In this document: positions 1-6,686 of the stretch, in pieces | Layout: each line of letters opens with the position of its first letter | Position numbering within the stretch: position 1 is the first letter of the stretch | Source of the DNA: Paracoccaceae bacterium | GTDB lineage: Bacteria > Pseudomonadota > Alphaproteobacteria > Rhodobacterales > Rhodobacteraceae | Direction: 5' to 3' | Length of the DNA stretch: 6,686 nucleotides | Assembly: GCA_007131465.1 (NCBI GenBank) | Contig: SLQN01000506.1 | Span: 1-6,686 of the forward strand | Position numbers and translations under genes: made by a program | The notes under the pieces: model-generated | Seen by the model: the letters and a program-made list of their open reading frames with translations, nothing else | The model's database searches: none | Told to the model about the DNA's origin: nothing

Positions 1-681
1 ATCACCCTGCTAGTCGGCCTTGTGCTGTGGCGCGTCATCCCGGACCCGCCACGTCTCGTCGCGCCGGAAGGACAAAGTGGCAATCTGCTGACGCTGCTGC
101 GCATTCCGGCGCTGTGGTTCCTGATCCCGCTCCTGATCGTCAACTATGCACCGGCTGCTGGGTTGCGCGGGCTGTGGGCCGGGCCGTTTTATACCGATCT
201 ATATGCAGCAAATGCGACCGGGATCGGGCAGGTGACGCTCTTGATGGCGATTGCGATGATCGCGGGCAGTTTCGCCTATGGCCCGCTTGATCGGGTTTTC
301 GGGACGCGGAAAGGGGTTGTACTAGTGGGCAACCTCAGCGGTGTCATCTGTCTGGGCGTGTTGTGGCTGTTTCCTCTCTCAGGCTTCTGGCAGACCGGGG
401 TCCTGCTGGCCGGGGTCGGGTTTTTCGGGGCCTCGTTTCCGATGATAATGGCGCATGGCCGCAGCTTCATCCCTGCACATCTGACAGGGCGGGGCGTGAC
501 ATTGCTCAACCTGTGTTCCATCGGCGGTGTCGGGGTCATCCAGACACTCAGCGGCACTGTCCACTCCGCCGCGCCTGCGATGCCCCCCGAGGCGTCCTAC
601 CAGGCGTTATTCCTGTTCTTTGGTCTGCTGCTGCTGGTCGGTTGCGCGATTTATGCTTTCTCTACGGACCGGACCAACTAG
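1..681 (+). CDS. MFS transporter, C-terminal half (5' end outside window)
   Basis: This is the C-terminal half of a major facilitator superfamily inner-membrane transporter. The frame is open from base 1 to the TAG at 679-681 (226 residues), with no convincing start, so the gene begins upstream. Hydrophobic segments fit the end of TM6 and TM7-TM12: about residues 1-10, 34-50, 75-95, 104-122, 128-148, 163-185 and 199-219. Between TM8 and TM9 the loop reads DRVFGTRKG (about residues 97-105), the C-terminal counterpart of MFS motif A (D-R-x-G-x-R). TM10 and TM11 are rich in Gly, as is normal. The substrate cannot be told from this half; nothing marks a drug, sugar or nitrate subfamily. The asd gene starts 63 bases downstream on the same strand, so read-through is possible. 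The family call is solid; the substrate is unknown. Confidence 0.85.
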   Translation: MTLLVGLVLWRVIPDPPRLVAPEGQSGNLLTLLRIPALWFLIPLLIVNYAPAAGLRGLWAGPFYTDLYAANATGIGQVTLLMAIAMIAGSFAYGPLDRVFGTRKGVVLVGNLSGVICLGVLWLFPLSGFWQTGVLLAGVGFFGASFPMIMAHGRSFIPAHLTGRGVTLLNLCSIGGVGVIQTLSGTVHSAAPAMPPEASYQALFLFFGLLLLVGCAIYAFSTDRTN

Positions 682-731
682 CAGCCCTTCACCTTCGCGC
701 CGATATGGGATAGGTGCAGCACGATACGCGC

Positions 732-739
732 AAAGGAGG
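732..739 (+). promoter_or_regulatory. Ribosome binding site of asd
   Basis: AAAGGAGG is a near-perfect Shine-Dalgarno sequence. Two consecutive ATG codons follow, at 742 and 745. The gap from the final G is 2 bases to the first and 5 bases to the second, so the spacing favours initiation at 745. Confidence 0.8.
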
Positions 740-744
740 CCATG

Positions 745-1767
745 ATGGGCTACAAGGTCGTCGTCGCAGGCGCCACAGGCAATGTGGGCCGCGAAATGTT
801 GAATATTCTTGCCGAACGGGAATTCCCGGTGGACGAGATCGCTGCCCTGGCCTCGCGCCGCAGCCTTGGCACGGAAGTCAGCTTTGGCGACAAGACCCTG
901 AAATGCAAGGATCTCGACACGTTCGATTTCACCGGATGGGATATTGCCTTCTTTGCCATCGGGTCGGATGCAACCAAGATCTATGCGCCCAAGGCGGCCG
1001 CGACGGGCTGTGTCGTGATCGACAATTCGTCGCTCTATCGCTACGACCCCGATGTCCCGCTGGTCGTGCCCGAAGTGAACGCGGCGGCGGTGGATGGCTA
1101 TGCCAAGAAGAACATCATCGCCAACCCCAACTGCTCGACCGCGCAGATGGTGGTCGCGCTCAAGCCGCTGCATGACCGCGCGCGCATCAAGCGCGTCGTG
1201 GTCAGCACCTATCAGTCGGTGTCGGGCACAGGCAAGGAAGCGATTGACGAATTGTGGAACCAGACCAAGGGCATTTTCGTGCCGGGGCAGGAGGTTGCGC
1301 CCAGCGTCTACCCCAAGCAGATCGCCTTCAACGTGATCCCGCAGATCGATGTCTTCATGGAGGACGGGTCCACCAAGGAAGAATGGAAGATGGTGGCCGA
1401 AACCAAGAAAATCATGGACCCGTCGATCAAGCTGACAGCGACCTGTGTGCGCGTCCCGGTATTCGTGGGCCATTCCGAAGCGATAAATATCGAGTTCGAG
1501 GATTTTCTGGACGAAGAAGAGGCCCGCGATATCCTGCGCGAGGCGCCGGGTATCCTTGTCATCGACAAGCGCGAACCGGGCGGCTATGTCACCCCGGTTG
1601 AATGCGTTGGCGAATATGCGACCTTCATCAGCCGTATCCGGCAGGATTCCACCATCGACAACGGTCTGAATATCTGGTGCGTCTCGGACAATCTGCGCAA
1701 GGGGGCGGCGCTGAACGCCGTGCAGATTGCAGAAGTGCTGGGATCGCGCTGCCTGAAGAAGGGCTGA
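745..1767 (+). CDS. asd: Aspartate-semialdehyde dehydrogenase
   Basis: Asd catalyses NADPH-dependent reduction of L-aspartyl-4-phosphate to aspartate-4-semialdehyde, the branch point to lysine/diaminopimelate, threonine and methionine, in the cytoplasm. The protein is 340 residues, a usual family length. The N-terminal Rossmann motif GATGNVG is at residues 9-15. The catalytic cysteine is Cys130 in NPNCST. Gln157 in TYQSVSGTG, Arg236 and His243 (in RVPVFVGHSE) have the same mutual spacing as E. coli Cys135, Gln162, Arg267 and His274. The start at 745 is preferred to the adjacent ATG at 742 because of Shine-Dalgarno spacing. The gene may have its own promoter in the 63-base gap or share a transcript with the MFS gene. 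A hairpin at 1805-1830 probably ends its transcript. No catalytic residue is missing, and the assignment is firm. Confidence 0.97.
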   Translation: MGYKVVVAGATGNVGREMLNILAEREFPVDEIAALASRRSLGTEVSFGDKTLKCKDLDTFDFTGWDIAFFAIGSDATKIYAPKAAATGCVVIDNSSLYRYDPDVPLVVPEVNAAAVDGYAKKNIIANPNCSTAQMVVALKPLHDRARIKRVVVSTYQSVSGTGKEAIDELWNQTKGIFVPGQEVAPSVYPKQIAFNVIPQIDVFMEDGSTKEEWKMVAETKKIMDPSIKLTATCVRVPVFVGHSEAINIEFEDFLDEEEARDILREAPGILVIDKREPGGYVTPVECVGEYATFISRIRQDSTIDNGLNIWCVSDNLRKGAALNAVQIAEVLGSRCLKKG

Positions 1768-1804
1768 CCTGCGGCGAGGGCAACCGGTTGAGTGAGGCAT
1801 CTCG

Positions 1805-1838
1805 GGCGCGCGGCTGAAAGGTTGCGCGCCAGCTTTGT
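1805..1838 (+). terminator. GNRA-tetraloop hairpin, probable asd terminator
   Basis: GGCGCGC (1805-1811) pairs perfectly with GCGCGCC (1824-1830). The intervening bases continue the stem as G-U, G-U, C-G and U-G pairs and close on a GAAA loop (1816-1819), giving an 11-pair stem with a GNRA tetraloop. The 3' flank AGCTTTGT has only a short T run, so intrinsic termination may be partial. It lies 37 bases after the asd stop and 154 bases before fhs, where a terminator is expected. Confidence 0.55.
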
Positions 1839-1972
1839 CATGGCCGACCCCGGATCGCAAAAAGGCACCACATCGGCATGTCATGCGACGAAACTGGGTC
1901 CGGAAATGTCGCAATCACCCCTGCTCGCAGAACCGGGTGCAGGTATAGCTGGGCCTGGGGACAAGTCAGGGC

Positions 1973-1977
1973 AGGGA
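1973..1977 (+). promoter_or_regulatory. Ribosome binding site of fhs
   Basis: AGGGA lies 6 bases before the ATG at 1984. It is a moderate Shine-Dalgarno match. It supports 1984 as the start rather than an upstream in-frame start at 1792, which would add 64 residues unlike any formate-THF ligase N-terminus and would begin ahead of the asd terminator hairpin. Confidence 0.6.
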
Positions 1978-1983
1978 AAACAG

Positions 1984-3660
1984 ATGGCGTTCAAGACCGA
2001 TATCGAAATCGCGCGCGCGGCGCAGAAGCTGCCGATCCAGGACATCGGCGCGAAGCTTGGCATCCCGTCCGAGGATCTGCTGCCCTTCGGGCATGACAAG
2101 GCCAAGGTAAGCCAGGCCTTCGTTGCCGAGGCACGCGCGCGCAGCCGCGGCAAGCTGATTCTGGTCACGGCGATCAATCCCACCCCGGCGGGCGAGGGCA
2201 AGACCACGACCACGGTTGGTCTGGGGGACGGCCTGAACGCCATCGGCAAACGGGCCGCGATCTGCATCCGCGAAGCCTCGCTTGGCCCGAATTTCGGCAT
2301 GAAGGGGGGGGCGGCTGGCGGTGGCTACGCGCAGGTCGTGCCCATGGAGGACATGAACCTGCATTTCACGGGCGATTTTCACGCCATCACCTCGGCGCAT
2401 AATCTGCTGTCGGCCATGATCGACAACCACATCTACTGGGGCAACGAACTGGAAATCGACGAGCGGCGCATCACCTGGCGCCGGGTGATGGACATGAATG
2501 ACCGTGCGCTGCGCGACATGGTAATCTCGCTGGGCGGGGTTTCCAACGGATTCGCACGCCAGACGGGTTTTGACATTACCGTGGCATCCGAGGTCATGGC
2601 GATCTTGTGTCTGGCGGCGGATTTGCAGGACCTTGAGCGCCGTTTGGGCGATATCGTGGTGGCCTACCGGCGCGACAAGACCCCGATCCATTGCCGCGAT
2701 ATTGGCGCGGCGGGCGCGATGACGGTCTTGCTGAAGGATGCGATGCAGCCAAACCTCGTCCAGACGCTGGAGAACAATCCCGCCTTTGTGCATGGCGGCC
2801 CGTTTGCCAATATCGCGCATGGCTGCAATTCCGTCGTGGCCACCCAGACAGCGCTGGGGGTGGCGGATTATGTCGTCACCGAGGCCGGGTTCGGGGCTGA
2901 TCTGGGGGCGGAGAAGTTTTTCAACATCAAATGCCGCAAGGCGGGTCTGTCCCCGTCTGTTGCGGTGATCGTTGCGACCGTGCGCGCGATGAAGATGAAC
3001 GGAGGGGTCGCGAAAGCTGATCTTGGTACGGAAAATGTCAGTGCGGTGGAGAAAGGCTGTCCGAACCTGGGGCGCCATGTAGAGAATGTGAAATCATTCG
3101 GCGTGCCCGTTGTGGTGGCGATCAATCATTTCGTATCGGATACTGCGGCAGAACTGGCAGCTGTCAAGGCGTATGTGGCCTCGCTCGGGGCCGAAGCGAT
3201 CGAGTGTCGCCACTGGGCGGACGGGTCGCGGGGGATCACGGAGCTTGCGACCCGCGTGGCGGAGCTTGCAGATGCGGACGCCGCGCAGTTCGCGCCGCTC
3301 TATCGAGATGACATGCCCTTGTTCGAGAAGATCGAGACGATCGCGCGCCGGATTTACCGCGCGGACAAGGTGCTGGCGGATGCACGGATCCGCAACCAGT
3401 TGAAGGAGTGGGAAGCCGCGGGCTATGGCCATTTGCCGATCTGCATGGCCAAGACCCAGTATTCCTTCTCGACCGACCCGGACCTTCGGGGCGCGCCTGT
3501 GAACCATTCGGTCCCGGTGCGCGAAGTGCGCCTGTCGGCGGGGGCGGGCTTTGTTGTGGTGATCTGCGGCGAGATCATGACAATGCCGGGGCTGCCGCGC
3601 AAACCGGCGGCGCAGAGCATCGGCTTCAACGATGCCGGTGTGATCGAGGGGCTGTTCTGA
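1984..3660 (+). CDS. fhs: Formate-tetrahydrofolate ligase (10-formyl-THF synthetase)
   Basis: Fhs carries out the ATP-dependent joining of formate to tetrahydrofolate, giving 10-formyl-THF in the cytoplasm. The product is 558 residues, matching the monofunctional bacterial enzyme (about 556-560). The N-terminus [10 protein letters not shown] is typical. The nucleotide-binding P-loop TPAGEGKTT is at residues 67-75. The first family signature, [12 protein letters not shown], is at 104-115. The second, [12 protein letters not shown], is at 330-341. The C-terminus [16 protein letters not shown] is also characteristic. Downstream, folD uses the product, so the two genes form a formate-to-methylene-THF module. 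The gene probably has its own promoter in the 154 bases after the asd hairpin, but I could not fix one. A GC-rich hairpin begins at the base after the stop codon. No frameshift or missing motif is seen. Confidence 0.97.
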   Translation: MAFKTDIEIARAAQKLPIQDIGAKLGIPSEDLLPFGHDKAKVSQAFVAEARARSRGKLILVTAINPTPAGEGKTTTTVGLGDGLNAIGKRAAICIREASLGPNFGMKGGAAGGGYAQVVPMEDMNLHFTGDFHAITSAHNLLSAMIDNHIYWGNELEIDERRITWRRVMDMNDRALRDMVISLGGVSNGFARQTGFDITVASEVMAILCLAADLQDLERRLGDIVVAYRRDKTPIHCRDIGAAGAMTVLLKDAMQPNLVQTLENNPAFVHGGPFANIAHGCNSVVATQTALGVADYVVTEAGFGADLGAEKFFNIKCRKAGLSPSVAVIVATVRAMKMNGGVAKADLGTENVSAVEKGCPNLGRHVENVKSFGVPVVVAINHFVSDTAAELAAVKAYVASLGAEAIECRHWADGSRGITELATRVAELADADAAQFAPLYRDDMPLFEKIETIARRIYRADKVLADARIRNQLKEWEAAGYGHLPICMAKTQYSFSTDPDLRGAPVNHSVPVREVRLSAGAGFVVVICGEIMTMPGLPRKPAAQSIGFNDAGVIEGLF

Positions 3661-3724
3661 GGGCGGGACGGTGGACGGCGCTCGCGCGGCTGCGCCGCCC
3701 GTCGCCCCACCCACCGTCCCGCCC
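3661..3724 (+). terminator. GC-rich hairpin directly after the fhs stop (14-bp perfect inverted repeat)
   Basis: GGGCGGGACGGTGG (3661-3674) is the exact reverse complement of CCACCGTCCCGCCC (3711-3724). The 36-base interior can fold further, for example GGCG (3677-3680) with CGCC (3693-3696). The left arm starts at the first base after the fhs TGA. No T run follows, so it is not a classic intrinsic terminator. It could be a partial terminator, a 3'-end stabilising or processing structure between fhs and the next two genes, or a copy of a dispersed palindromic repeat. The inverted repeat is directly visible; the role is inferred. Confidence 0.55.
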
Positions 3725-3810
3725 ACGGTCCCTCCTGACACTGCCCGGTGCATACCAGATTGCATCACAGAGGTCAGGGCGATAGGACGGCGCTGTGTTG
3801 ACGACCAGAC

Positions 3811-3817
3811 AAGGAGG
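3811..3817 (+). promoter_or_regulatory. Ribosome binding site of the chorismate mutase gene
   Basis: AAGGAGG ends 6 bases before the ATG at 3824, which is ideal spacing. It decides the start. The in-frame ATG at 3851 has no comparable Shine-Dalgarno sequence. Earlier in-frame starts would run translation through the 3661-3724 hairpin and give a low-complexity Pro/Val/Thr leader. Confidence 0.85.
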
Positions 3818-3823
3818 CCGGGG

Positions 3824-4138
3824 ATGCGACCGCCCGCTGAATGCCACACCATGACCGAGCTGCGTGCGGAAATCGACCGGCTAGACGATGATCTTGTGGC
3901 GCTTCTGGTTGCACGCGCGGGCTATATCGACCGTGCGATTGCTTTGAAAGCGCAGGCGGGACTGCCTGCGCGTATCGAAACACGCGTAAGCGAAGTGCTG
4001 GAGCATGTCCGATCGCTGGCTGCACGCGAGGGGCTGGACCCTGGTCTGGCGGAAGCGCTGTGGGGGCGCATCATCGAATGGTCCATTGCGCGCGAGGAGC
4101 GTGTTCTGGTGCCGCAGACTGAAAGCGGGACATCATGA
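3824..4138 (+). CDS. AroQ-type chorismate mutase (PchB-like small monofunctional form)
   Basis: This is a 104-residue all-helical AroQ-class protein, expected to convert chorismate to prephenate (phenylalanine/tyrosine branch) in the cytoplasm as an intertwined dimer. The motif [16 protein letters not shown] (13-28) is the family's first helix. Arg14, Arg31 and Lys42 align with E. coli chorismate mutase Arg11, Arg28 and Lys39, and Arg54 with Arg51. Positions matching E. coli Asp48 and Glu52 are Ile51 and Val55, and the catalytic Gln88 position is Glu91 (in IIEWSIARE). The N-terminal PAEC before the first helix and the EGLDP stretch resemble PchB, the isochorismate-pyruvate lyase of pyochelin synthesis, so that activity cannot be excluded. 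No siderophore genes are nearby. Its stop overlaps the folD start in ATGA, implying translational coupling. The family is firm; the exact reaction is less so. Confidence 0.88.
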   Translation: MRPPAECHTMTELRAEIDRLDDDLVALLVARAGYIDRAIALKAQAGLPARIETRVSEVLEHVRSLAAREGLDPGLAEALWGRIIEWSIAREERVLVPQTESGTS

Positions 4139-5025
4139 CGGCCAGTATTCTTGATGGAAAGCAGTTCGCTGCGCAGATCCGCGCAAGCGTTGCGGATCAT
4201 GTGGTGTTGCTGAAGGACGCGCATGGCGTGACGCCGGGTCTGGCAGTGGTACTGGTGGGCGAAGACCCGGCGAGCCAGGTCTATGTGCGGGCAAAGGGCA
4301 AGCAGACCATCGAGGTCGGAATGGCATCTTTCGAACATCGGCTACATGCAGCGACATCCGAGGCTGATTTGCTGGCGATGATCGACAGGCTGAACGCCGA
4401 TCCAGAAGTTCATGGAATACTCGTGCAGTTACCGCTGCCACCTCATCTTGACAGCGACCTAGTCATCAACCGTATTGACCCTGCCAAGGATGTTGACGGC
4501 TTTCACATTTCGAATGTTGGTCTGTTGGCGACAGGGCAGAAGGCGATGGTCCCGTGCACGCCGCTGGGCTGTCTGATGATGTTGCGCAATCATCACGGCA
4601 ACCTTTCGGGTCTGCATGCCGTCGTCGTCGGGCGCTCGAATATCGTGGGCAAGCCGATGGCGCAGCTTTTGCTGGGGGACAGTTGCACGGTGACCATTGC
4701 GCACTCGCGCACGCGCGATCTGGCCGGGCTTTGCCGCAGTGCCGACATCCTCGTGGCCGCTGTGGGGCGGCCCGAGATGGTGACGGGTGACTGGATCAAA
4801 CCCGGCGCGACAGTGATCGATGTGGGCATCAACCGGATTGCGGTGGAGGGCAAGACGACGCTGGTCGGGGACGTGCATTTCGAAAGTGCGGCGCGGGTCG
4901 CCGGGGCCATTACGCCTGTGCCTGGTGGGGTCGGGCCAATGACGATTGCCTGTCTCCTTGCCAATACGCTGAGCGCGACCTGCCGCGCCAATGGCCTGCC
5001 CGAGCCGGAGGGGCTGACCGTCTAG
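4135..5025 (+). CDS. folD: Bifunctional methylenetetrahydrofolate dehydrogenase / methenyltetrahydrofolate cyclohydrolase
   Basis: FolD reversibly converts 5,10-methylene-THF to 5,10-methenyl-THF (NADP-dependent) and then to 10-formyl-THF, in the cytoplasm. The product is 296 residues, normal for the family. Tyr50 and Lys54 (YVRAK), Gln98 (in GILVQLPLP) and Asp121 (in DVDGFH) fall at the same numbers as the E. coli active-site residues. The NADP-binding motif [12 protein letters not shown] is at 163-174, and the C-terminal signature [18 protein letters not shown] is at 261-278. The ATG lies inside the ATGA overlap with the chorismate mutase stop. Only a weak GCGGGA precedes it (4125-4130), so it probably depends on coupled translation. 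With fhs upstream it completes the formate to methylene-THF route. It ends 8 bases from the stop of the opposing ATPase gene. The first half, around 4330-4540, looks somewhat less GC-rich by eye than its neighbours. Confidence 0.97.
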   Translation: MTASILDGKQFAAQIRASVADHVVLLKDAHGVTPGLAVVLVGEDPASQVYVRAKGKQTIEVGMASFEHRLHAATSEADLLAMIDRLNADPEVHGILVQLPLPPHLDSDLVINRIDPAKDVDGFHISNVGLLATGQKAMVPCTPLGCLMMLRNHHGNLSGLHAVVVGRSNIVGKPMAQLLLGDSCTVTIAHSRTRDLAGLCRSADILVAAVGRPEMVTGDWIKPGATVIDVGINRIAVEGKTTLVGDVHFESAARVAGAITPVPGGVGPMTIACLLANTLSATCRANGLPEPEGLTV

Positions 5026-5033
5026 CGCGGTTC

Positions 5034-6686
5034 TCAGCCCGGTTTCGCTTCGGCAGCATTGCCCAGCCGCTTCCAGACGCCTGCGGCGTATTTGTCGACT
5101 TCCAGCACGACCAGCAGCACAACCCCTGCGAGGGCACATTGCGCCACCTGCCAGGGACCAAGCGCGACAGTGTCAAACAGTGCCTGCATGAAGGGCAGAT
5201 AGGTGAACCCTGCCTGCAAGGCGACCACGAGGGCCACGGCGATCAGGACCGCGGGCGTGCCCTTGACGCCTTCGCGCGACATTGACCAGCCATGCCGGTA
5301 GCGGACCGAAAACAGGTAGAACACCTCCATTGCGACCAGCGTGTTGAGCGCCATCGTGCGGGCCTCATTGAGTCCTGCGCCTTGTGCCTGTGCAAGCACG
5401 AATTGCCCGAAAATCCCGATGGCGAAGAGGATAGACACCAGAAACACCCGCCACAGAATGAAACGTGACATGATCGGCGCATTGGCGCGACGCGGGGGCT
5501 GGCGCATGATCGCCTTTTCAGGTTGCTCGAATGCCAGCGACATCGCCAGGGCGACGGAGCTGATCATGTTGACCCAGAGGATCTGCAGGGGCGTGATCGG
5601 CAGCATCAGCCCGAACAGCACCGCGATGATCAGCGAGATCGATTCGCCGCCGTTCACCGGCAGAAGAAAGGTGATGACCTTCTTGAGGTTGCCATAGACC
5701 GTGCGGCCCTGGCGGATCGCCTCGGCGATGGAGGCGAAATTGTCATCTGCAAGCACGAAGTCGGACGCTTCGCGCGCGGCCTCCGAGCCCTTCTGCCCCA
5801 TCGCGATGCCAGCATCCGCGCGCTTGAGCGCGGGGGCGTCATTCACGCCGTCGCCGGTCATGGCCACGACCTGACCGCGCGCCTGCAGGGCCGTGACCAG
5901 CCGCAGCTTGTGCTCGGGGCTGGTGCGGGCAAAGACATCGGTGCGCCGGATTGCACCTTCCAGCGCCGCGTCGTCCATCTGGTCGATCTCGGCACCGGTC
6001 AGGGGCTGGTCGGTCAAGGTCAGCCCGATCTGACGCCCGATCGCGGCGGCGGTTCCCGCATGATCGCCCGTGATCATCTTGACCGAGATTCCGGCCGCAT
6101 GGCATTCGGCCACGGCCGCGATGGCCTCATCGCGGGGCGGGTCGATCAGCCCGACAAGGCCCAGAAGGATCACGCCTTGGGCAACTGTATCGTGATCAAG
6201 GGTCGTGCCCGCATGCGGCATCTGCGCGAAGGCCAGCACGCGCTGGCCATCCCCGGCAATCCGGGCGCTGGCCGCGTGCCAGTATTCCTTGTCCAGTGGC
6301 TCTGGCCCTTCGCGCCCCATCTGGCTGTCGCAATGGGCAATCACGCGTTCCGGCGCGCCTTTGAGCAGGACCAGCCCATCGTGCAGGACTGCCATGTAGC
6401 GGTAGCGCGCATCAAAGGGGATGGTGGCTTCGGCGCGGGGGCGATTTTGGAACTCCGCGCCCAGCTTGCCCGCGAAGGCCAGAAGCGCGCCTTCCATCGG
6501 GTCGCCTTCCACGCGCCAGCCCTTGTCGCCCTGCACAAGGGCGGCAGTGTTGCACAGCGCCGCGACCCGGGCCATCGCGGCCAGTATAGTGCTGTCGCCG
6601 CCGTCAACTTCACCCGTGGGCGCATAGCCCTGACCGGTCACCTGCGCTGTTGCATCCGCTGTCACAATTGAGGCCACCATCATTTC
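5034..6686 (-). CDS. Cation-transporting P-type ATPase (P2-like), C-terminal part; 5' end outside window
   Basis: This is an inner-membrane ATP-driven cation pump. The frame is open to the window edge and ends at the stop codon 5034-5036, leaving 550 residues. Counting from the Met at 6683-6681: the nucleotide-binding motif KGAPE is at 108-112, DPPRDE at 181-186, TGD at 205-207, and the hinge TGDGVNDAPAL at 276-286. About six membrane helices (M5-M10) follow from about 336 to 530. The actuator domain, M1-M4 and the phosphorylated Asp (DKTGTLT) lie beyond the edge; the first visible residues, EMMV, normally follow that motif almost at once. The ion site keeps Asn344, Glu347, Asn372 and Glu453, equivalent to SERCA Asn768, Glu771, Asn796 and Glu908. 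The SERCA Asp800 position is Ser376, so Ca2+ specificity is doubtful. Family firm, ion unknown. Confidence 0.93.
   Translation of the reverse strand, partial: EMMVASIVTADATAQVTGQGYAPTGEVDGGDSTILAAMARVAALCNTAALVQGDKGWRVEGDPMEGALLAFAGKLGAEFQNRPRAEATIPFDARYRYMAVLHDGLVLLKGAPERVIAHCDSQMGREGPEPLDKEYWHAASARIAGDGQRVLAFAQMPHAGTTLDHDTVAQGVILLGLVGLIDPPRDEAIAAVAECHAAGISVKMITGDHAGTAAAIGRQIGLTLTDQPLTGAEIDQMDDAALEGAIRRTDVFARTSPEHKLRLVTALQARGQVVAMTGDGVNDAPALKRADAGIAMGQKGSEAAREASDFVLADDNFASIAEAIRQGRTVYGNLKKVITFLLPVNGGESISLIIAVLFGLMLPITPLQILWVNMISSVALAMSLAFEQPEKAIMRQPPRRANAPIMSRFILWRVFLVSILFAIGIFGQFVLAQAQGAGLNEARTMALNTLVAMEVFYLFSVRYRHGWSMSREGVKGTPAVLIAVALVVALQAGFTYLPFMQALFDTVALGPWQVAQCALAGVVLLVVLEVDKYAAGVWKRLGNAAEAKPG

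Noticed and set aside
688..714. Possible promoter for asd (TTCACC, 15-base spacer, GATAGG)
   Set aside because: Both boxes are weak and the spacing is short; not distinguishable from chance.
607..1914. 435-codon open frame on the minus strand opposite asd
   Set aside because: It is antisense to a well-supported asd gene with all catalytic residues, its translation is Arg/His/Asp-rich with no recognisable domain, and long antisense frames are common in GC-rich DNA.
1792..1983. Possible 64-residue N-terminal extension of fhs
   Set aside because: The frame is open, but family length, the conserved N-terminus and the Shine-Dalgarno at 1973-1977 all point to 1984, and the asd terminator hairpin lies inside the extension.
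1966..3078. 370-codon open frame on the minus strand opposite fhs
   Set aside because: It mirrors the codon structure of fhs. The composition is artefact-like and no motif or ribosome binding site was recognised.
3735..3763. Possible promoter for the chorismate mutase-folD pair (CTGACA, 17-base spacer, GATTGC)
   Set aside because: The -35-like box is good, but the -10 matches only two consensus positions; too weak to annotate without start-site data.
3671..3823. Upstream in-frame extension of the chorismate mutase
   Set aside because: It would encode a Pro/Val/Thr low-complexity leader from the hairpin; the ideal AAGGAGG lies just before the ATG at 3824.
3094..3852. 252-codon open frame on the minus strand spanning the fhs end and the hairpin
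   Set aside because: It overlaps fhs and reads through the inverted repeat as low-complexity Gly/Thr/Val sequence, with no credible start signal.
5523..6671. 382-codon open frame on the plus strand opposite the ATPase gene
   Set aside because: It is antisense to clear P-type ATPase motifs. Its Asp/Gly/Arg/Gln-rich translation matches no family I recognise.

Overview
The window is GC-rich DNA of alphaproteobacterial type. The protein sequences look most like Rhodobacterales (Paracoccus/Roseobacter relatives); this is judged from recalled family sequences, not from a search. It reads as ordinary chromosomal housekeeping sequence. I see no insertion sequence, phage gene, tRNA, rRNA or CRISPR array.

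Layout, left to right. Positions 1-681 (+) hold the C-terminal half of a major facilitator superfamily (MFS) transporter cut by the window edge. After a 63-base gap, 745-1767 (+) is aspartate-semialdehyde dehydrogenase (asd), followed by a GNRA-tetraloop hairpin at 1805-1830 that looks like its terminator. A C1/folate cluster follows on the same strand: formate-tetrahydrofolate ligase (fhs, 1984-3660), a GC-rich hairpin directly after its stop codon (3661-3724), a small AroQ-type chorismate mutase (3824-4138), and folD (4135-5025). The last two overlap by four bases (ATGA). On the opposite strand, 5034-6686 is the C-terminal two-thirds or so of a P2-like cation-transporting P-type ATPase, converging on folD with only 8 bases between the stop codons.

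How the genes work together: Fhs charges formate onto tetrahydrofolate to give 10-formyl-THF. FolD interconverts 10-formyl-, 5,10-methenyl- and 5,10-methylene-THF. Together they connect formate to purine, thymidylate, serine and methyl metabolism. The chorismate mutase between them acts on the last common aromatic precursor, which is also the source of the p-aminobenzoate in folate. A functional tie to folate is suggestive but unproven. Asd supplies the aspartate family (lysine/diaminopimelate, threonine, methionine).

No undescribed system is evident. The points most worth a second look are the chorismate mutase (Glu in place of the catalytic Gln, PchB-like N-terminus, placement between fhs and folD), the altered ion-binding residues of the P-type ATPase, the perfect 14-bp inverted repeat after fhs, and the tight convergent junction.
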